64,000 nt of DNA, taken from positions 248,001 through 312,000 of the forward strand of contig NZ_RCCC01000001.1 of the NCBI RefSeq assembly GCF_003663825.1. The letters run 5' to 3'. The position numbers and the translations under genes were made by a program. A model generated the notes under the pieces. It saw only the letters and a program-made list of their open reading frames with translations, made no database searches and was not told the DNA's origin. Every line of letters begins with the position of its first letter. Positions within the stretch are counted from its first letter, which is position 1. This document shows, in pieces, positions 1-10,034 of the stretch. This stretch comes from Acidovorax sp. 106. Its GTDB lineage: Bacteria; Pseudomonadota; Gammaproteobacteria; Burkholderiales; Burkholderiaceae_C.

Positions 1-1259
<1,259 letters not shown>

Positions 1260-1260
<1 letters not shown>

Positions 1261-1337
1261 TACATGCCCCCCCACGAGCAAAGCGAGTGAAGGCCGCCAA
1301 AGGCGGGCAGTTGTTTCGATAAAACGTATTGGGCCAT
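1260..1337 (-). CDS. Possible 25-codon upstream frame repeating the ettA start
   Basis: The frame begins MAQYV, exactly like EttA, and ends in TAA, whose last base is the first base of the ettA ATG. Around the two starts the DNA agrees over about 24 bases (GTAATGGCnCAnTAnGTTTT), and the differences within the five shared codons are synonymous third positions. The middle contains a small GC hairpin (CGCC-TTT-GGCG type) near 1293-1308. It is either a leader peptide coupled to ettA or a decayed duplication of the gene's start. No strong ribosome binding site is visible. The rest of the divergent gap to rhlE (1338-1580) shows no further gene. Confidence 0.35.
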
Positions 1338-1580
1338 TACTTGTTCAACCTGCGAAAGTGGGCAGAAATTCTGCGTTCAAACCGAGATTATCGGGCCATG
1401 CGACAATATGTGGCGTAACGGGCTCCAGTTGCTCGTCACATCAGCAGTTTGCTGGGGACGAAGGAATCACTTTCCTGGCTCCCAATCTTGAACCTCATCT
1501 GCCTGAGACTGGCTCAGCAACCCCTCTTTGGTTGCGACGACAGGCCGATACCCAGCGCCCGGACGGGCGCAATCTACGAC

Positions 1581-3383
1581 ATGAAATTTGAAGAACTGAA
1601 TCTGGCTCCTGCCATCCTGAAGGCGGTGCTCGAACAAGGCTACGAGACACCCACCCCTATTCAGGCCCAGGCGATTCCCTCCGTGCTCGCAGGCCATGAC
1701 CTGCTGGCCGGAGCGCAGACGGGTACCGGCAAGACCGCAGCATTCACACTGCCAATGCTGCACCGCCTCAGCCAGGGCACAGCCCCCAAAAGCAAGTTCG
1801 GCGGCAAGGGCGTCCGCGCCCTGGTCCTGACCCCCACCCGTGAATTGGCGGCCCAGGTTGAAGAGTCGGTGCGCGACTACGGCAAATACCTGGACATCAA
1901 CTCCACCGTCGTCTTCGGCGGCGTTGGCATGAATCCGCAAATCGACCGCATCAAGCGTGGTGTGGATGTGCTGGTTGCCACACCAGGCCGTTTGCTGGAC
2001 TTGCAGCAGCAAGGCTTCCTGGACCTCTCTACTGTCGAAATTCTCGTTCTGGACGAAGCCGACCGCATGCTCGACATGGGTTTCATCCATGACGTCAAGA
2101 AAGTCCTGGCGCTGGTTCCCAAAGACAAGCAAAGTCTGCTGTTCTCTGCCACATTCAGCGATGAAATCCGCGAACTGGCCAACACGCTGCTCAAGAACCC
2201 ACAAAGCATCCAGGTCACGCCCAGCAACACCACGGTGCAACGCATCACCCAGGTGATTCACCCCGTGGGCCGTGGCAAGAAGAAGCAAGTGCTGCTGCAC
2301 ATCATTCAGCAGCACAACTGGAGCCAAGTGCTGGTATTCACCCGCACCAAGTTTGGCGCCAACAACGTTGCCGAGTTTCTGACCAAAAACGGCGTTCAAG
2401 CCATGGCACTGCATGGCAACAAGAGCCAGAGTGCCCGTACACAGGCCCTGGCGGGCTTCAAGAGTGGTGATATCCGCGCCCTGGTGGCTACCGATATTGC
2501 TGCCCGCGGCATCGACATCGACGATCTGCCCCATGTCGTTAACTACGAAATCCCCAACGTCTCCGAAGACTATGTGCACCGCATCGGCCGTACGGGCCGT
2601 GCAGGCGCCACGGGCGAAGCCGTGAGCCTGGTCTGCATGGACGAAGAAGGCTTCATGATGGACATCGAGCGCTTCACCAAGCAGCAGATTCCAGTGCAAG
2701 TCATCGAGGGCTTTGGCCCAGATGCAGGTGAAAAGGCAGAGCCCATTGCCATGGGCCGCCAGACGATCTGGGGCGGCGCAGGCAAGCCCCCAAGCCGTGA
2801 CGTGATGCAGGCCGCCGCCAAGGCCGCCCGCAGTGAAATGATGGAACGCATCCGCACCAACAAAGCTGGCCAAGGTGCAGGCAGCGGCAATGGCGGCGGT
2901 GAGCGCGGCCCCCGTCCTGCCGGTGGCGGCAACGGCGGCGGCCGTGGCGGCCGCGCCGGTGGTGGTGCCGCAGCGAATGGCGGCGGCAATGGCCCGCGTG
3001 GCGGCCGTGCCGGTGGTGGTGGCCAGGGCGGCGGCGCACGCGCTGGCGGCCAGGCCCCTGCACGCGGTCGCTCCGGCGGCGGCGGTTATGAAGGTGGTGG
3101 TGGCGGCAATCGCTATGACGACTCGCAACCCCCACGCGCCAATGCCCACCTAGGCACGCACTCGGGCCACAGCAACCCAGGCAACCGCCACTCGGGCCAT
3201 TCGGCGGGCGGCCAGCCTGACCCGATGCGCACCAGCGTAGACAGCATGGGCGGCGGCGGTCGCCGTGGTGGTGGCTACCGCAGTGGTGGTGGCAATGGCG
3301 GCGGTGGATACGGCGGCGGTGGCGGCCGCAGCAACGGCCCTCGCGGGTCTGGCGGCCCTCGCGGCGGCTCGTTCAACCGCTAA
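1581..3383 (+). CDS. rhlE: DEAD-box ATP-dependent RNA helicase RhlE
   Basis: The RNA helicase is expected to act in ribosome assembly and RNA turnover. All DEAD-box motifs are present: Q motif TPTPIQAQ, Walker A AQTGTGKT at residues 45-52, PTRELA at 85-90, DEAD at 158-161, FSAT, and motif [12 protein letters not shown]. From about residue 430 the 600-residue protein becomes a long Gly/Arg-rich (RGG-like) tail, typical of beta-proteobacterial RhlE and probably RNA-binding. The start at 1581 (MKFEELNL) fits the family; the frame stays open upstream to 1449 without resembling the family. It is transcribed divergently from ettA. Confidence 0.95.
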   Translation: MKFEELNLAPAILKAVLEQGYETPTPIQAQAIPSVLAGHDLLAGAQTGTGKTAAFTLPMLHRLSQGTAPKSKFGGKGVRALVLTPTRELAAQVEESVRDYGKYLDINSTVVFGGVGMNPQIDRIKRGVDVLVATPGRLLDLQQQGFLDLSTVEILVLDEADRMLDMGFIHDVKKVLALVPKDKQSLLFSATFSDEIRELANTLLKNPQSIQVTPSNTTVQRITQVIHPVGRGKKKQVLLHIIQQHNWSQVLVFTRTKFGANNVAEFLTKNGVQAMALHGNKSQSARTQALAGFKSGDIRALVATDIAARGIDIDDLPHVVNYEIPNVSEDYVHRIGRTGRAGATGEAVSLVCMDEEGFMMDIERFTKQQIPVQVIEGFGPDAGEKAEPIAMGRQTIWGGAGKPPSRDVMQAAAKAARSEMMERIRTNKAGQGAGSGNGGGERGPRPAGGGNGGGRGGRAGGGAAANGGGNGPRGGRAGGGGQGGGARAGGQAPARGRSGGGGYEGGGGGNRYDDSQPPRANAHLGTHSGHSNPGNRHSGHSAGGQPDPMRTSVDSMGGGGRRGGGYRSGGGNGGGGYGGGGGRSNGPRGSGGPRGGSFNR

Positions 3384-3408
3384 ATTCATCCACCCGCTGA
3401 GGGTTTGA

Positions 3409-3448
3409 GTGCCCGACCTCCCGCAAAGATGCCTGGGATGTCGGGCAC
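3409..3448 (+). terminator. Hairpin after rhlE, possible terminator
   Basis: GTGCCCGAC at 3409-3417 pairs perfectly with GTCGGGCAC at 3440-3448, 25 bases after the rhlE stop. There is no T tract after the stem, so it may end or protect the transcript rather than being a classical intrinsic terminator. Confidence 0.35.
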
Positions 3449-3629
3449 AGTCACATCTGAGCACCAGAACTGCAGATGGCCCGCAAACTCATTGCGTCCT
3501 AGGCGCACTCACACCCGCAGTGAAGGCTGATGTAAACCTGCAGCCACACGCCAACACCTCCTACGGGCATCAACGGGTAACATCCGCAAGTTCCGTGACG
3601 CCCTCTTGCGACCTTTACAGCCCCACACC

Positions 3630-5501
3630 ATGACTTTGCGCTCCGCACTCTTCAATGCCCTTGGCCCCCAGTCAATGCCTGAGAGCCCCGAGCCAAGCGG
3701 CGGGTGGCGGCTGCATGCACTCACCGTAACCATCATTTCAGCGGCTTTGCTGACGGCGTGCAGCAGCACACCATTGCCACCGTGGCCCAGTGCCGGGGGC
3801 AAACCCACGGCAACAGCCCCCGCACCGTTGCCACGCACCGCATTGGCCAAGCAGGTTCCACCCCCACTAGGTACCACCCCGAGAGCAATCGAAGCCACCG
3901 CGACGCCAGTCCTACCAACCCCAGCTTTGGTGGGCAGAAACGAAGAACCACTCACGCCACCTTACGGCACAGCGGTGGCAGCACGTTTTCCTGATCCTGG
4001 CATCCAATACAGCACCCCTGGGCTTGAGAAAGATCGCCGTTCATTCACCACCAATGCCGAGCTAGCGCAATGGTTGACAGGGCTTGCAGACATGCGATCC
4101 GGGGCCACCCCACCTCCCCAGTTGCTTCATCTGGGACTATCTCAACGTGGCACTCCAATCTTGGGCTTGCTGCTGACAAAAGCCAAAAACCCCAGCCCAG
4201 CTGCACTGGAAACAACAGGCCGCCCCACCGTGGTCATGCTGGGGCAACAGCACGGGGACGAACCGGCAGGCGCTGAAGCGCTCCTCATCATGGCCCGCGA
4301 GCTGGCCCCCAATGGACTGCTCGACTCGCTACTGGACAAGATCAACGTGATTGTGGTGCCGCGCGCCAATCCCGATGGAGCCGAAGCAGGAACGCGCAAC
4401 ACGGCCAACGGCGTCGACATGAACCGCGACCACCTGCTGCTGCAAACCCCCGAGGCCCAAGCGATTGCACGCCTGGTACGCGACTACCGCCCGTTGCTTG
4501 TCATTGATTCACACGAATACACCGTGGCAGGCCGGTTCAAGGAAAAGTTCAATGCCATCCAGAAATACGATGCTTTGTTGCAACATGCGACGACAGCCAA
4601 CTACCCTGAGTTTCTGACCAAAGCCTCCCTGGAGTGGTACCACGCCCCCATGGTGGCAGCCCTGAAAGAGCAAGGCCTGAGCAGCGAGTGGTACTACACC
4701 ACATCCACCGACCGCGAAGACAAAAGCATTTCCATGGGCGGCACACAGCCCGACACCGGCCGCAATGTGCACGGACTTAAAAATACGGTAAGCCTGCTGA
4801 TCGAAACACGGGGCGTTGGTATTGGCAGGCTGCATGCGCAAAGGCGGGTACACACCCAGGTCACAGCCATCACCAGCGCATTGCGCAGCACGGCCGACAA
4901 AGTGGGTCCACTGGAGCAAGTGCGCTCATTTGTTGCACGAGACACCGCCGCGCAGGCTTGCCGCGACCAAGTCGTAACCGAAGCCGCCGCCACCCCCACC
5001 CAGCGTGACCTTGTTTTGCTGGACCCAACCACCGGAGAAGATCGCAACCTGCGGGTGGATTGGAATTCCTCACTGAGCCTGCGCAAACTGCAGACCCGGG
5101 CACGCCCATGTGGCTACTGGCTGGATGCCAATGCAACCTCTGCTGTAGAGCGGCTCAAGCTGATGGGCATGCAAGTGATGAAGGTTGCCGAAGCAGGCTC
5201 GCTCCTCGCTGAGAAGTACCAGGAAACTGCAAGAGAAATCGGGGAACGGCGCGACGTGCGCGGTGCCATTGCAGCCAGCGGTGACACCATCCGTATCAAG
5301 GTGGCACCTGTGCGCGCAGCCATCGACGTACCCACCGGCAGCTACTACATTCCGCTGAACCAACCTTTGGCACACATCGCGGTGGCGGCTTTAGAGCCTG
5401 ATACCCAGAGCAGCTACTTTGCAAACCACTTGATCGGCGAGCTGGAGCACACAGCTCGCGTCATGACCACCCCCTCCCTGGTTTTTGAGGAAGCCGACTG
5501 A
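3630..5501 (+). CDS. M14-family zinc carboxypeptidase-like lipoprotein
   Basis: This is a predicted secreted metallopeptidase of the carboxypeptidase A (M14) fold, anchored as a lipoprotein. An N-terminal hydrophobic stretch ends in the lipobox LLTAC with Cys44. Zinc ligands fit H208-x-x-E211 (HGDE) and H295 (IDSHEY), and a candidate catalytic Glu is in the downstream IETRG motif. A low-complexity Pro/Ala/Thr linker follows the lipobox. At 623 residues it is longer than a bare M14 domain, and the C-terminal third (after about residue 430) is unassigned. The ATG at 3630 is preferred; a TTG at 3606 is also in frame. The substrate is unknown; peptidoglycan or peptide trimming is possible. Confidence 0.8.
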   Translation: MTLRSALFNALGPQSMPESPEPSGGWRLHALTVTIISAALLTACSSTPLPPWPSAGGKPTATAPAPLPRTALAKQVPPPLGTTPRAIEATATPVLPTPALVGRNEEPLTPPYGTAVAARFPDPGIQYSTPGLEKDRRSFTTNAELAQWLTGLADMRSGATPPPQLLHLGLSQRGTPILGLLLTKAKNPSPAALETTGRPTVVMLGQQHGDEPAGAEALLIMARELAPNGLLDSLLDKINVIVVPRANPDGAEAGTRNTANGVDMNRDHLLLQTPEAQAIARLVRDYRPLLVIDSHEYTVAGRFKEKFNAIQKYDALLQHATTANYPEFLTKASLEWYHAPMVAALKEQGLSSEWYYTTSTDREDKSISMGGTQPDTGRNVHGLKNTVSLLIETRGVGIGRLHAQRRVHTQVTAITSALRSTADKVGPLEQVRSFVARDTAAQACRDQVVTEAAATPTQRDLVLLDPTTGEDRNLRVDWNSSLSLRKLQTRARPCGYWLDANATSAVERLKLMGMQVMKVAEAGSLLAEKYQETAREIGERRDVRGAIAASGDTIRIKVAPVRAAIDVPTGSYYIPLNQPLAHIAVAALEPDTQSSYFANHLIGELEHTARVMTTPSLVFEEAD

Positions 5502-5702
5502 TTCGGACACAAAAAGCACCTCACCTGCTGCAAGCTGAACGGTCTGGCAAGGACCAAACAGCACATCGGCCTAGCAGGCATTGGTCCGCATATTTGCGCC
5601 GACAGCTCCGTAGGACAGGTGTCTGCGGGTTATCATCGGACTCTCGGGTTAAGCAGTGCACATGCACAGCGCCTCAAAACCTATTGAGGCTATCCCATCC
5701 AT

Positions 5703-5745
5703 CTGCCCGTAGCTCAACCGGATAGAGCAATTGCCTTCTAAGCAA
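5703..5745 (+). pseudogene. 5' half of host tRNA-Arg(UCU), split by island integration
   Basis: The sequence holds the acceptor strand CTGCCCG, D-arm GCTC...GAGC, anticodon stem ATTGC and loop CTTCTAA (anticodon TCT), then breaks off after GCAA. The bases that follow do not form a T-arm or acceptor. The matching 3' half, ending in CGGGCAG-G-CCA, is at 28150-28195. Joined at the shared core the halves make a perfectly paired tRNA-Arg. Confidence 0.9.
5734..5745 (+). repeat. attL core (12 bp)
   Basis: CCTTCTAAGCAA lies across the anticodon loop of the split tRNA-Arg and is identical to 28150-28161. Bases flanking the core differ on both sides. Confidence 0.85.
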
Positions 5746-5791
5746 GTGCAATCTGAATTTCTTGATTTTTTTATACCGAAAAAATCATTAC

Positions 5792-5806
5792 AAATCAACA
5801 ACTTAC
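5792..5806 (+). repeat. Candidate integrase arm-type site, left (inverted pair)
   Basis: AAATCAACAACTTAC matches the reverse complement of 28105-28119 at 14 of 15 bases. The two copies would face each other across the core in a circular form. Confidence 0.5.
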
Positions 5807-5858
5807 AGATTTAAGTTAAAGTTAAATTTGTCAAAATTTTGCAGCTTTTTGCACTTTC

Positions 5859-5878
5859 CGGAGAGATTTTTGTGAGAT
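5859..5878 (+). repeat. Candidate integrase arm-type site, left (direct pair)
   Basis: CGGAGAGATTTTTGTGAGAT occurs identically at 28055-28074 in the same orientation. In the circular form both copies flank the core, which suits binding by the integrase N-terminal domain. Confidence 0.6.
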
Positions 5879-5946
5879 GAAACTGTTGCCAAGACAGTTG
5901 CGACAGGAATTCTGGCTGACACTGCTCCCGTTTAGAATCGACACAC

Positions 5947-6023
5947 CAGCCAGTAGCTCATCCGGATAGAGCAACGTCCTTCTAAGACGTGGGTAGGGGG
6001 TTCGAGTCCCTCCTGGCTGGCCA
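5947..6023 (+). tRNA. tRNA-Arg(UCU), intact copy carried by the island
   Basis: The acceptor CAGCCAG pairs fully with CTGGCTG. The anticodon loop is CTTCTAA with anticodon TCT, the T-arm is GGGGG-TTCGAGT-CCCTC, and CCA is encoded. A TAGAAT box at 5933-5938 lies at the right distance for its own promoter. Its acceptor and anticodon stems differ from those of the split host gene, so it is a different allele and not the displaced half. It probably compensates for loss of the host gene. Confidence 0.95.
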
Positions 6024-6036
6024 ATCAAACCTCTGC

Positions 6037-6699
6037 ATGGACTCTTCCCTCATCCTCGCCGATCTGCGTGAACAGTTTGGAGCCCGAAAGGCCGTGCTTT
6101 ACGCCGAGGAGTTGGCCATAGCGCTGCACCGGACCACCAGTGCTATCTACACCCTGAAATCACGCGGCACCTTGCCGGTGCCCTGCTTCAAAGTGGGCGG
6201 ACGTTTGGCCGTGTCGATCTATGACGTGGCGGATTGGCTCGCGGGAAACACGCCAAAAACAGCGCGCTCGAAGCCGCAGAAGCAGGCGGAAGTCTCAGTT
6301 CCTGAGCCGAAGAGACCCAAGGCGAACATGGGCGACTTTCTGATGCAGGTACGTGCCCAGCGGAAGTTTCTCGCCGAACTTGAAGTGGCTATTCAGCACC
6401 AACTGGAACAGGCAGGCGCCAGCCCAGTCCACACAGTTAGCCTGGCCGTTTTTGACGACCAGCCAGACCTGTTTTTCGTCGAATCCAACGGGCTCGTTCT
6501 GGCTTATGCACGCGATGAGGACGCTGAGCCACCAGATGACGGGGTGGACTTGGAATGGCTAACGTGGACTGCCGCCCTGGCAAGGCCATGGCAAAACGAG
6601 AATGCCCGTATTGGGTGGTTACACCGTGCAGAGACTTTTGCAGCGGGAACCGCCGCCCTTGTAGACGCAGAGCGCGAGGCGATCCTTCGACGCATCTAG
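6037..6699 (+). CDS. Helix-turn-helix protein of unknown function
   Basis: The first 75 or so residues look like a MerR/excisionase-type winged helix-turn-helix (LYAEELAIALHRTTSAIYTL, then a wing with FKVGGRLAVS and a YDVADWL helix). The remaining 145 residues have no motif I recognise. An ATG at 6037 follows the island tRNA by 13 bp. The position next to the left att end would suit a regulator or excision factor of the element, but at 220 residues it is larger than a typical Xis. It converges on the next gene with a 4-bp overlap. Confidence 0.75.
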   Translation: MDSSLILADLREQFGARKAVLYAEELAIALHRTTSAIYTLKSRGTLPVPCFKVGGRLAVSIYDVADWLAGNTPKTARSKPQKQAEVSVPEPKRPKANMGDFLMQVRAQRKFLAELEVAIQHQLEQAGASPVHTVSLAVFDDQPDLFFVESNGLVLAYARDEDAEPPDDGVDLEWLTWTAALARPWQNENARIGWLHRAETFAAGTAALVDAEREAILRRI

Positions 6700-6980
6700 T
6701 CGGGGATCAGACCGTCAACGGAAATAGTTTCCGGCACTTCGAGTGCCGCATATCCCCCGTCCAGAAAGCGGCACACCTGCACCGCTACCAGTTCAGGGAG
6801 TAGTCCATCGTCGATCAGAGCGGGTAACTCACGAAAAGCCGACGTAGCCTTGCTCACGATGTTCGGGTACCTGGCATACAGCAATACACCTTGTGCTGTC
6901 GCAAAAGCCTCCAAACACCGTTGTTCCGTTGCTGGCCCCAGCAACAGGAAGTCGGCACGCGCACGGGGGGAAAGAGACAT
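6696..6980 (-). CDS. Small protein of unknown function
   Basis: A 94-residue frame on the opposite strand, starting MSLSPRARADFLLL. It contains no membrane segment or motif I recognise. It ends inside the stop codon of the convergent HTH gene, an arrangement more typical of real genes than chance frames. A conserved DNA-binding or antitoxin-like role cannot be shown. Confidence 0.5.
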   Translation of the reverse strand: MSLSPRARADFLLLGPATEQRCLEAFATAQGVLLYARYPNIVSKATSAFRELPALIDDGLLPELVAVQVCRFLDGGYAALEVPETISVDGLIPD

Positions 6981-7135
6981 GGGGAAGGGCCGCTCGGACA
7001 ACAACCACGGATGGTACCTGCACTCCGCGTTTGTGCCGCCCCCTGCTGCCTGAACGCAGGCAGCCCTGCCCCATTCACTTGCTCAAACGCCCACCCATTT
7101 GCTAGGTTGGTGGCTCACTCACTTCAAGGAGCCAC

Positions 7136-8278
7136 ATGAAACCATCCCAACCCAGCACAGCCGCCCATACGCGCAATCGCCCCATCGACCAGAAGCGCCT
7201 AGCAAAAAGAACCATGCGCTATGCCGTGGACTACATGGATCACGCGCCCGTTTGGCAAGCGCCCATCTTCGCGCGAGGTCTGTTCAGGCCCACACAAAAC
7301 GGGGCCCCGGCCCAGCCATTGGAAGTGCACTTCACCTCCAAGATTCAGGGCTCCCAGATGCACTACGTGGCGCGCAGCCCCCAAGCGCTCAACATGACCG
7401 ACCAAGCCGTGTACTTTCACCTGTGCCAGCTCATGGCACAGAGCAAGCACCTTTTAGCGCCCGGCCATGAGAACTATGCAGCCTTCAAGAAAGCGCTGGG
7501 GCTGAGCGGCATGTGGGCAAACTCCCCGCTGCCGGTGGTTCGCGTCAAGCCCGCAGACCTCGCCGCAGGCACTGGCCTAACCCGCACCGGCACCAACGCC
7601 AAGGCCATGCTGGCTTCCCTTGCCCGACTATCGTGCACCACCCTTCAACGCCAGACGTTCGAGGCAGGAGCCGTGGCAGATGAAGGCCACAGCAGGTTCC
7701 TGGGTTTACTGTGCTTTGACACCGACGTATGGGTCGTGCTGAACCTCGAATCCGGGCTACACGCCCACCAACACAAGGGCGTGGCCTGGGTCAACATGCG
7801 CGAGCACCGCAGCCTGGCCAGCAAGCCCGCCAAGCGCCTGCATTCCTGGATGACGGCATGGGCCTCACCGTGGGAGCGCAAGATGGTGGCGCTCGACAAA
7901 CTCTTGGTCAGCGTATGGGGCGAGCCGCCCGCAACGCCCGCCATCCGCAAGGACAGGATGCGCACGCTGCGCAAGGCCATTCAGGAGGTCGGCCAACTGG
8001 CGGGCTGGTCTTGCACATTGAGTGAGGACGGGCGGCACCTGTTAGTGCGCAAGCCCCTGTTTGCCGGAACTGCCGCGCAGGCCGAGCACTCGACGCCCTC
8101 ACCAGCCGCAACGGAGGATATGACTGCTGCTGTGCCTGCCGCTGCCACGCCCACCAAAGCCGCTGCAATGCCCACCGAAACTGCTGCAACGGCCACCCCG
8201 GTCGCTGCCACGCCCACCGCCGATACGCTGGAAGCCGCGCCCAGCTTGGATTCTGATGAGCTTGTGTTCTCTCTCTAA
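7136..8278 (+). CDS. IncQ RepC-like replication initiator
   Basis: From family memory the protein follows the layout of IncQ plasmid RepC: an N-terminal PIFARGLFR segment (RepC APGLFR), a LEVHF...NMTDQAVYFHLCQLMA segment (RepC LGADDLRILQGLVAMA), and a C-terminal winged-helix stretch ending in an RKDRMRTLRKAI helix. These initiators bind iterons in oriV. The last 70 residues are an Ala/Thr/Pro tail of near-repeats (AATPT, ATPVA) not expected in RepC. The gene has a good ribosome site (AAGGAG before 7136) and a perfect 8-bp hairpin upstream at 7045-7064. No RepA helicase, RepB primase or clear iterons are visible, so replication would need host or other factors. Confidence 0.65.
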   Translation: MKPSQPSTAAHTRNRPIDQKRLAKRTMRYAVDYMDHAPVWQAPIFARGLFRPTQNGAPAQPLEVHFTSKIQGSQMHYVARSPQALNMTDQAVYFHLCQLMAQSKHLLAPGHENYAAFKKALGLSGMWANSPLPVVRVKPADLAAGTGLTRTGTNAKAMLASLARLSCTTLQRQTFEAGAVADEGHSRFLGLLCFDTDVWVVLNLESGLHAHQHKGVAWVNMREHRSLASKPAKRLHSWMTAWASPWERKMVALDKLLVSVWGEPPATPAIRKDRMRTLRKAIQEVGQLAGWSCTLSEDGRHLLVRKPLFAGTAAQAEHSTPSPAATEDMTAAVPAAATPTKAAAMPTETAATATPVAATPTADTLEAAPSLDSDELVFSL

Positions 8279-8529
8279 GACCACCAAGGAGAGAATAAGA
8301 CGAACCATGGTGGTGTGGGGCGAAGCCCCGTCGCTACGATGAGCGCCGAGGCATCGCCCATTGGATGAGACGCTGCATCTTGGGGGATAAAACGTTACTA
8401 GCCAAGGATAGAGGGTGATATCAATTTGATGCCATGCTACGGCCATGGGCGTGGAGATCCCCTCGTTCTGCGCTCTGCCACCTGACATCCGGCAGCAGCC
8501 ACATGAAAACTAGCTGGCATGAAAATCGC
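8279..8529. other. Non-coding stretch after the RepC-like gene
   Basis: It holds a short GGGGC-GAA-GCCCC hairpin at 8317-8329 and a small palindrome ATCAATTTGAT at 8420-8430 that could be an operator. No gene, iteron array or T tract is apparent. Confidence 0.4.
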
Positions 8530-8558
8530 TTGACGTTCGGGGCGCGAAAAGCTACATT
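8530..8558 (+). promoter_or_regulatory. Likely sigma-70 promoter of the ParB-methyltransferase operon
   Basis: TTGACG at 8530-8535 and TACATT at 8553-8558 are separated by exactly 17 bp. Transcription would start near 8565 and give a leader of about 155 bases. Confidence 0.6.
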
Positions 8559-8672
8559 AGCTGCATGAGTTTTTCGCTCTCCATCTACACCTCACATCTC
8601 CCTCGCCAGACTACGTCTGCGCGCATACGGCCGCTCTAAGCGGCAAACCTCACCCAGTTTCGCCGCTTCATC

Positions 8673-8707
8673 CCGCTTGCAAACGCAAGCGGAGGGTTCA
8701 ACCCTTT
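8673..8707 (+). promoter_or_regulatory. Leader hairpins before the ParB-methyltransferase gene
   Basis: CCGCTTGC-AAAC-GCAAGCGG (8673-8692) is a perfect 8-bp hairpin. It is followed at once by AGGG-TTCAA-CCCTTTT, a second small stem with a short T run just before the ribosome site TTGGAG. The pair could attenuate transcription or mask translation. A 24-codon frame at 8565-8639 lies between the promoter and these stems, but it lacks a ribosome site. Confidence 0.45.
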
Positions 8708-8719
8708 TGGAGCACATTC

Positions 8720-10033
8720 ATGCGAACTTCTTCTCTGGCCAATCGCGGCCAAAATCGTGTCGTTTCGACACAAAAAACCCCCTCCTGCGCTGGCCAATCC
8801 GTTGCAGCGGTAGACGCTGATAAGACGCACACTGCGTTGACTATCGACCCCTGCTGCGAGGCGTTCCCGCCGATGCAGCACGACGAATTCTTGGGGCTCA
8901 AAGCCAGCATCCAACGAAACGGTCAACAAGAGCCCATCATCGTATGGAACGACCGCATTGTGGATGGCCGCCACCGGCTCAAAGCCTGCCAAGAGCTCGG
9001 CCTTGAACCAATGATCAAGCGATTGAGCTGCGACTACGCGCAGGCGGTCAGCGCGACCTTCGCCGCGAACATCAATCGCCGCCAACTACGACATGGTCAG
9101 CTGGCTCTGCTGGCCGCGCAACTCGCAACCCGCAAGCCGGGCCAGACCAAAGCAGCCAAGCATGTTGGTGCCGTTCTTTCCCAACCAGAAGCTGCGGCCT
9201 TGTTTGGAGCAACGCGAGATGCCGTCCAGAAGGCTTGCCTTCTGATCCGTGGCAATAACACCGCTCTGCTGGACAGTGTTCACAACGGCACCATGAAGCT
9301 CAATGTGGCCTATGAAATTTATAAGAACGGTAAAACTGGCTTGCGAGCGAAAACGACAGAAAAAGAACGCGAAGCGCTGCAAGTAGTTGCTGGCTTGAAG
9401 GAACGGCTGGGCGAGGAATCTCGCAACTTGCGATTGATCAAACAAGCGGCCACCAGCGCCAAAAACTTGGCGCTGCCTACCGGTGCACGCCATTCCATCG
9501 TTTTGGCCGATCCTCCCTGGGACTACGGCATGGCGGCTGACCGATCACACAGCAGAGTCCTTCCGCACAATCATTATCCGACGATGACCGTTGCGGCTAT
9601 CTGCGACATGGAGGTCGAGGAGATCGCGGCGGACGATGCCATGCTTTTCATGTGGTGCCCGGCCTCTTTGCTGCCCGACGGCCTCAAAGTCATGGCAGCC
9701 TGGGGGTTCGACTACTCCTCGAACTGGGTCTGGCACAAAAGCGGCGGCAGACTCAACTGCGGTGGCGGCACGGCGGCCATCCATCACGAACTGCTTTTAG
9801 TCGGCAAGCGTGGCGCTGGCCTGACCATCGTGGGCAAAAAGGCGAGGGAATCATCCGTTTTCAGCGCGTCGGTAAAAGGCCACAGCGCCAAACCCGCCGT
9901 GGTGCACGAGCGGTTGGAAAAGCTGTATCCCAAGGTTAGTCGCATCGAGCTTTTTAGCCGAGCGCAGCGAACGGGCTGGACCATGTTCGGCAATCAAGTA
10001 GGTGAGACGGTTGCAGAAAGGAAGGTGGCTTGA
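8720..10033 (+). CDS. ParB/Srx-domain and MT-A70 adenine-methyltransferase fusion protein
   Basis: Residues about 45-130 form a ParB N-terminal-like domain with VDGRHRLKAC at 81-90. A helical middle (about 130-245) follows, resembling the ParB HTH region (SQPEAAALFGATRDAVQKA). Residues about 250-425 are an MT-A70-type methyltransferase with the catalytic DPPW at 264-267. MT-A70 enzymes make N6-methyladenine in DNA or RNA. Fusions of this kind are mostly seen in phages and mobile elements, where they may modify the element's own DNA or regulate it. The ParB part probably gives site recognition. The start at 8720 has ribosome site TTGGAG. The next gene starts one base after its stop. Confidence 0.8.
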   Translation: MRTSSLANRGQNRVVSTQKTPSCAGQSVAAVDADKTHTALTIDPCCEAFPPMQHDEFLGLKASIQRNGQQEPIIVWNDRIVDGRHRLKACQELGLEPMIKRLSCDYAQAVSATFAANINRRQLRHGQLALLAAQLATRKPGQTKAAKHVGAVLSQPEAAALFGATRDAVQKACLLIRGNNTALLDSVHNGTMKLNVAYEIYKNGKTGLRAKTTEKEREALQVVAGLKERLGEESRNLRLIKQAATSAKNLALPTGARHSIVLADPPWDYGMAADRSHSRVLPHNHYPTMTVAAICDMEVEEIAADDAMLFMWCPASLLPDGLKVMAAWGFDYSSNWVWHKSGGRLNCGGGTAAIHHELLLVGKRGAGLTIVGKKARESSVFSASVKGHSAKPAVVHERLEKLYPKVSRIELFSRAQRTGWTMFGNQVGETVAERKVA

Positions 10034-10034
10034 T

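Noticed and set aside
1467..3149. Long leftward open frame opposite rhlE
   Set aside because: It is a GC-rich antisense shadow; its protein is Ala/Gly/Thr/His low complexity and mirrors the RhlE Gly-rich region.
5703..5780. Possibility that the left tRNA-Arg is complete
   Set aside because: After the anticodon loop there is no T-arm or acceptor match; the matching half is 22 kb away.
8565..8639. 24-codon frame in the methyltransferase leader
   Set aside because: No ribosome site and no run of a single amino acid that would indicate classical attenuation; kept only as a remark.
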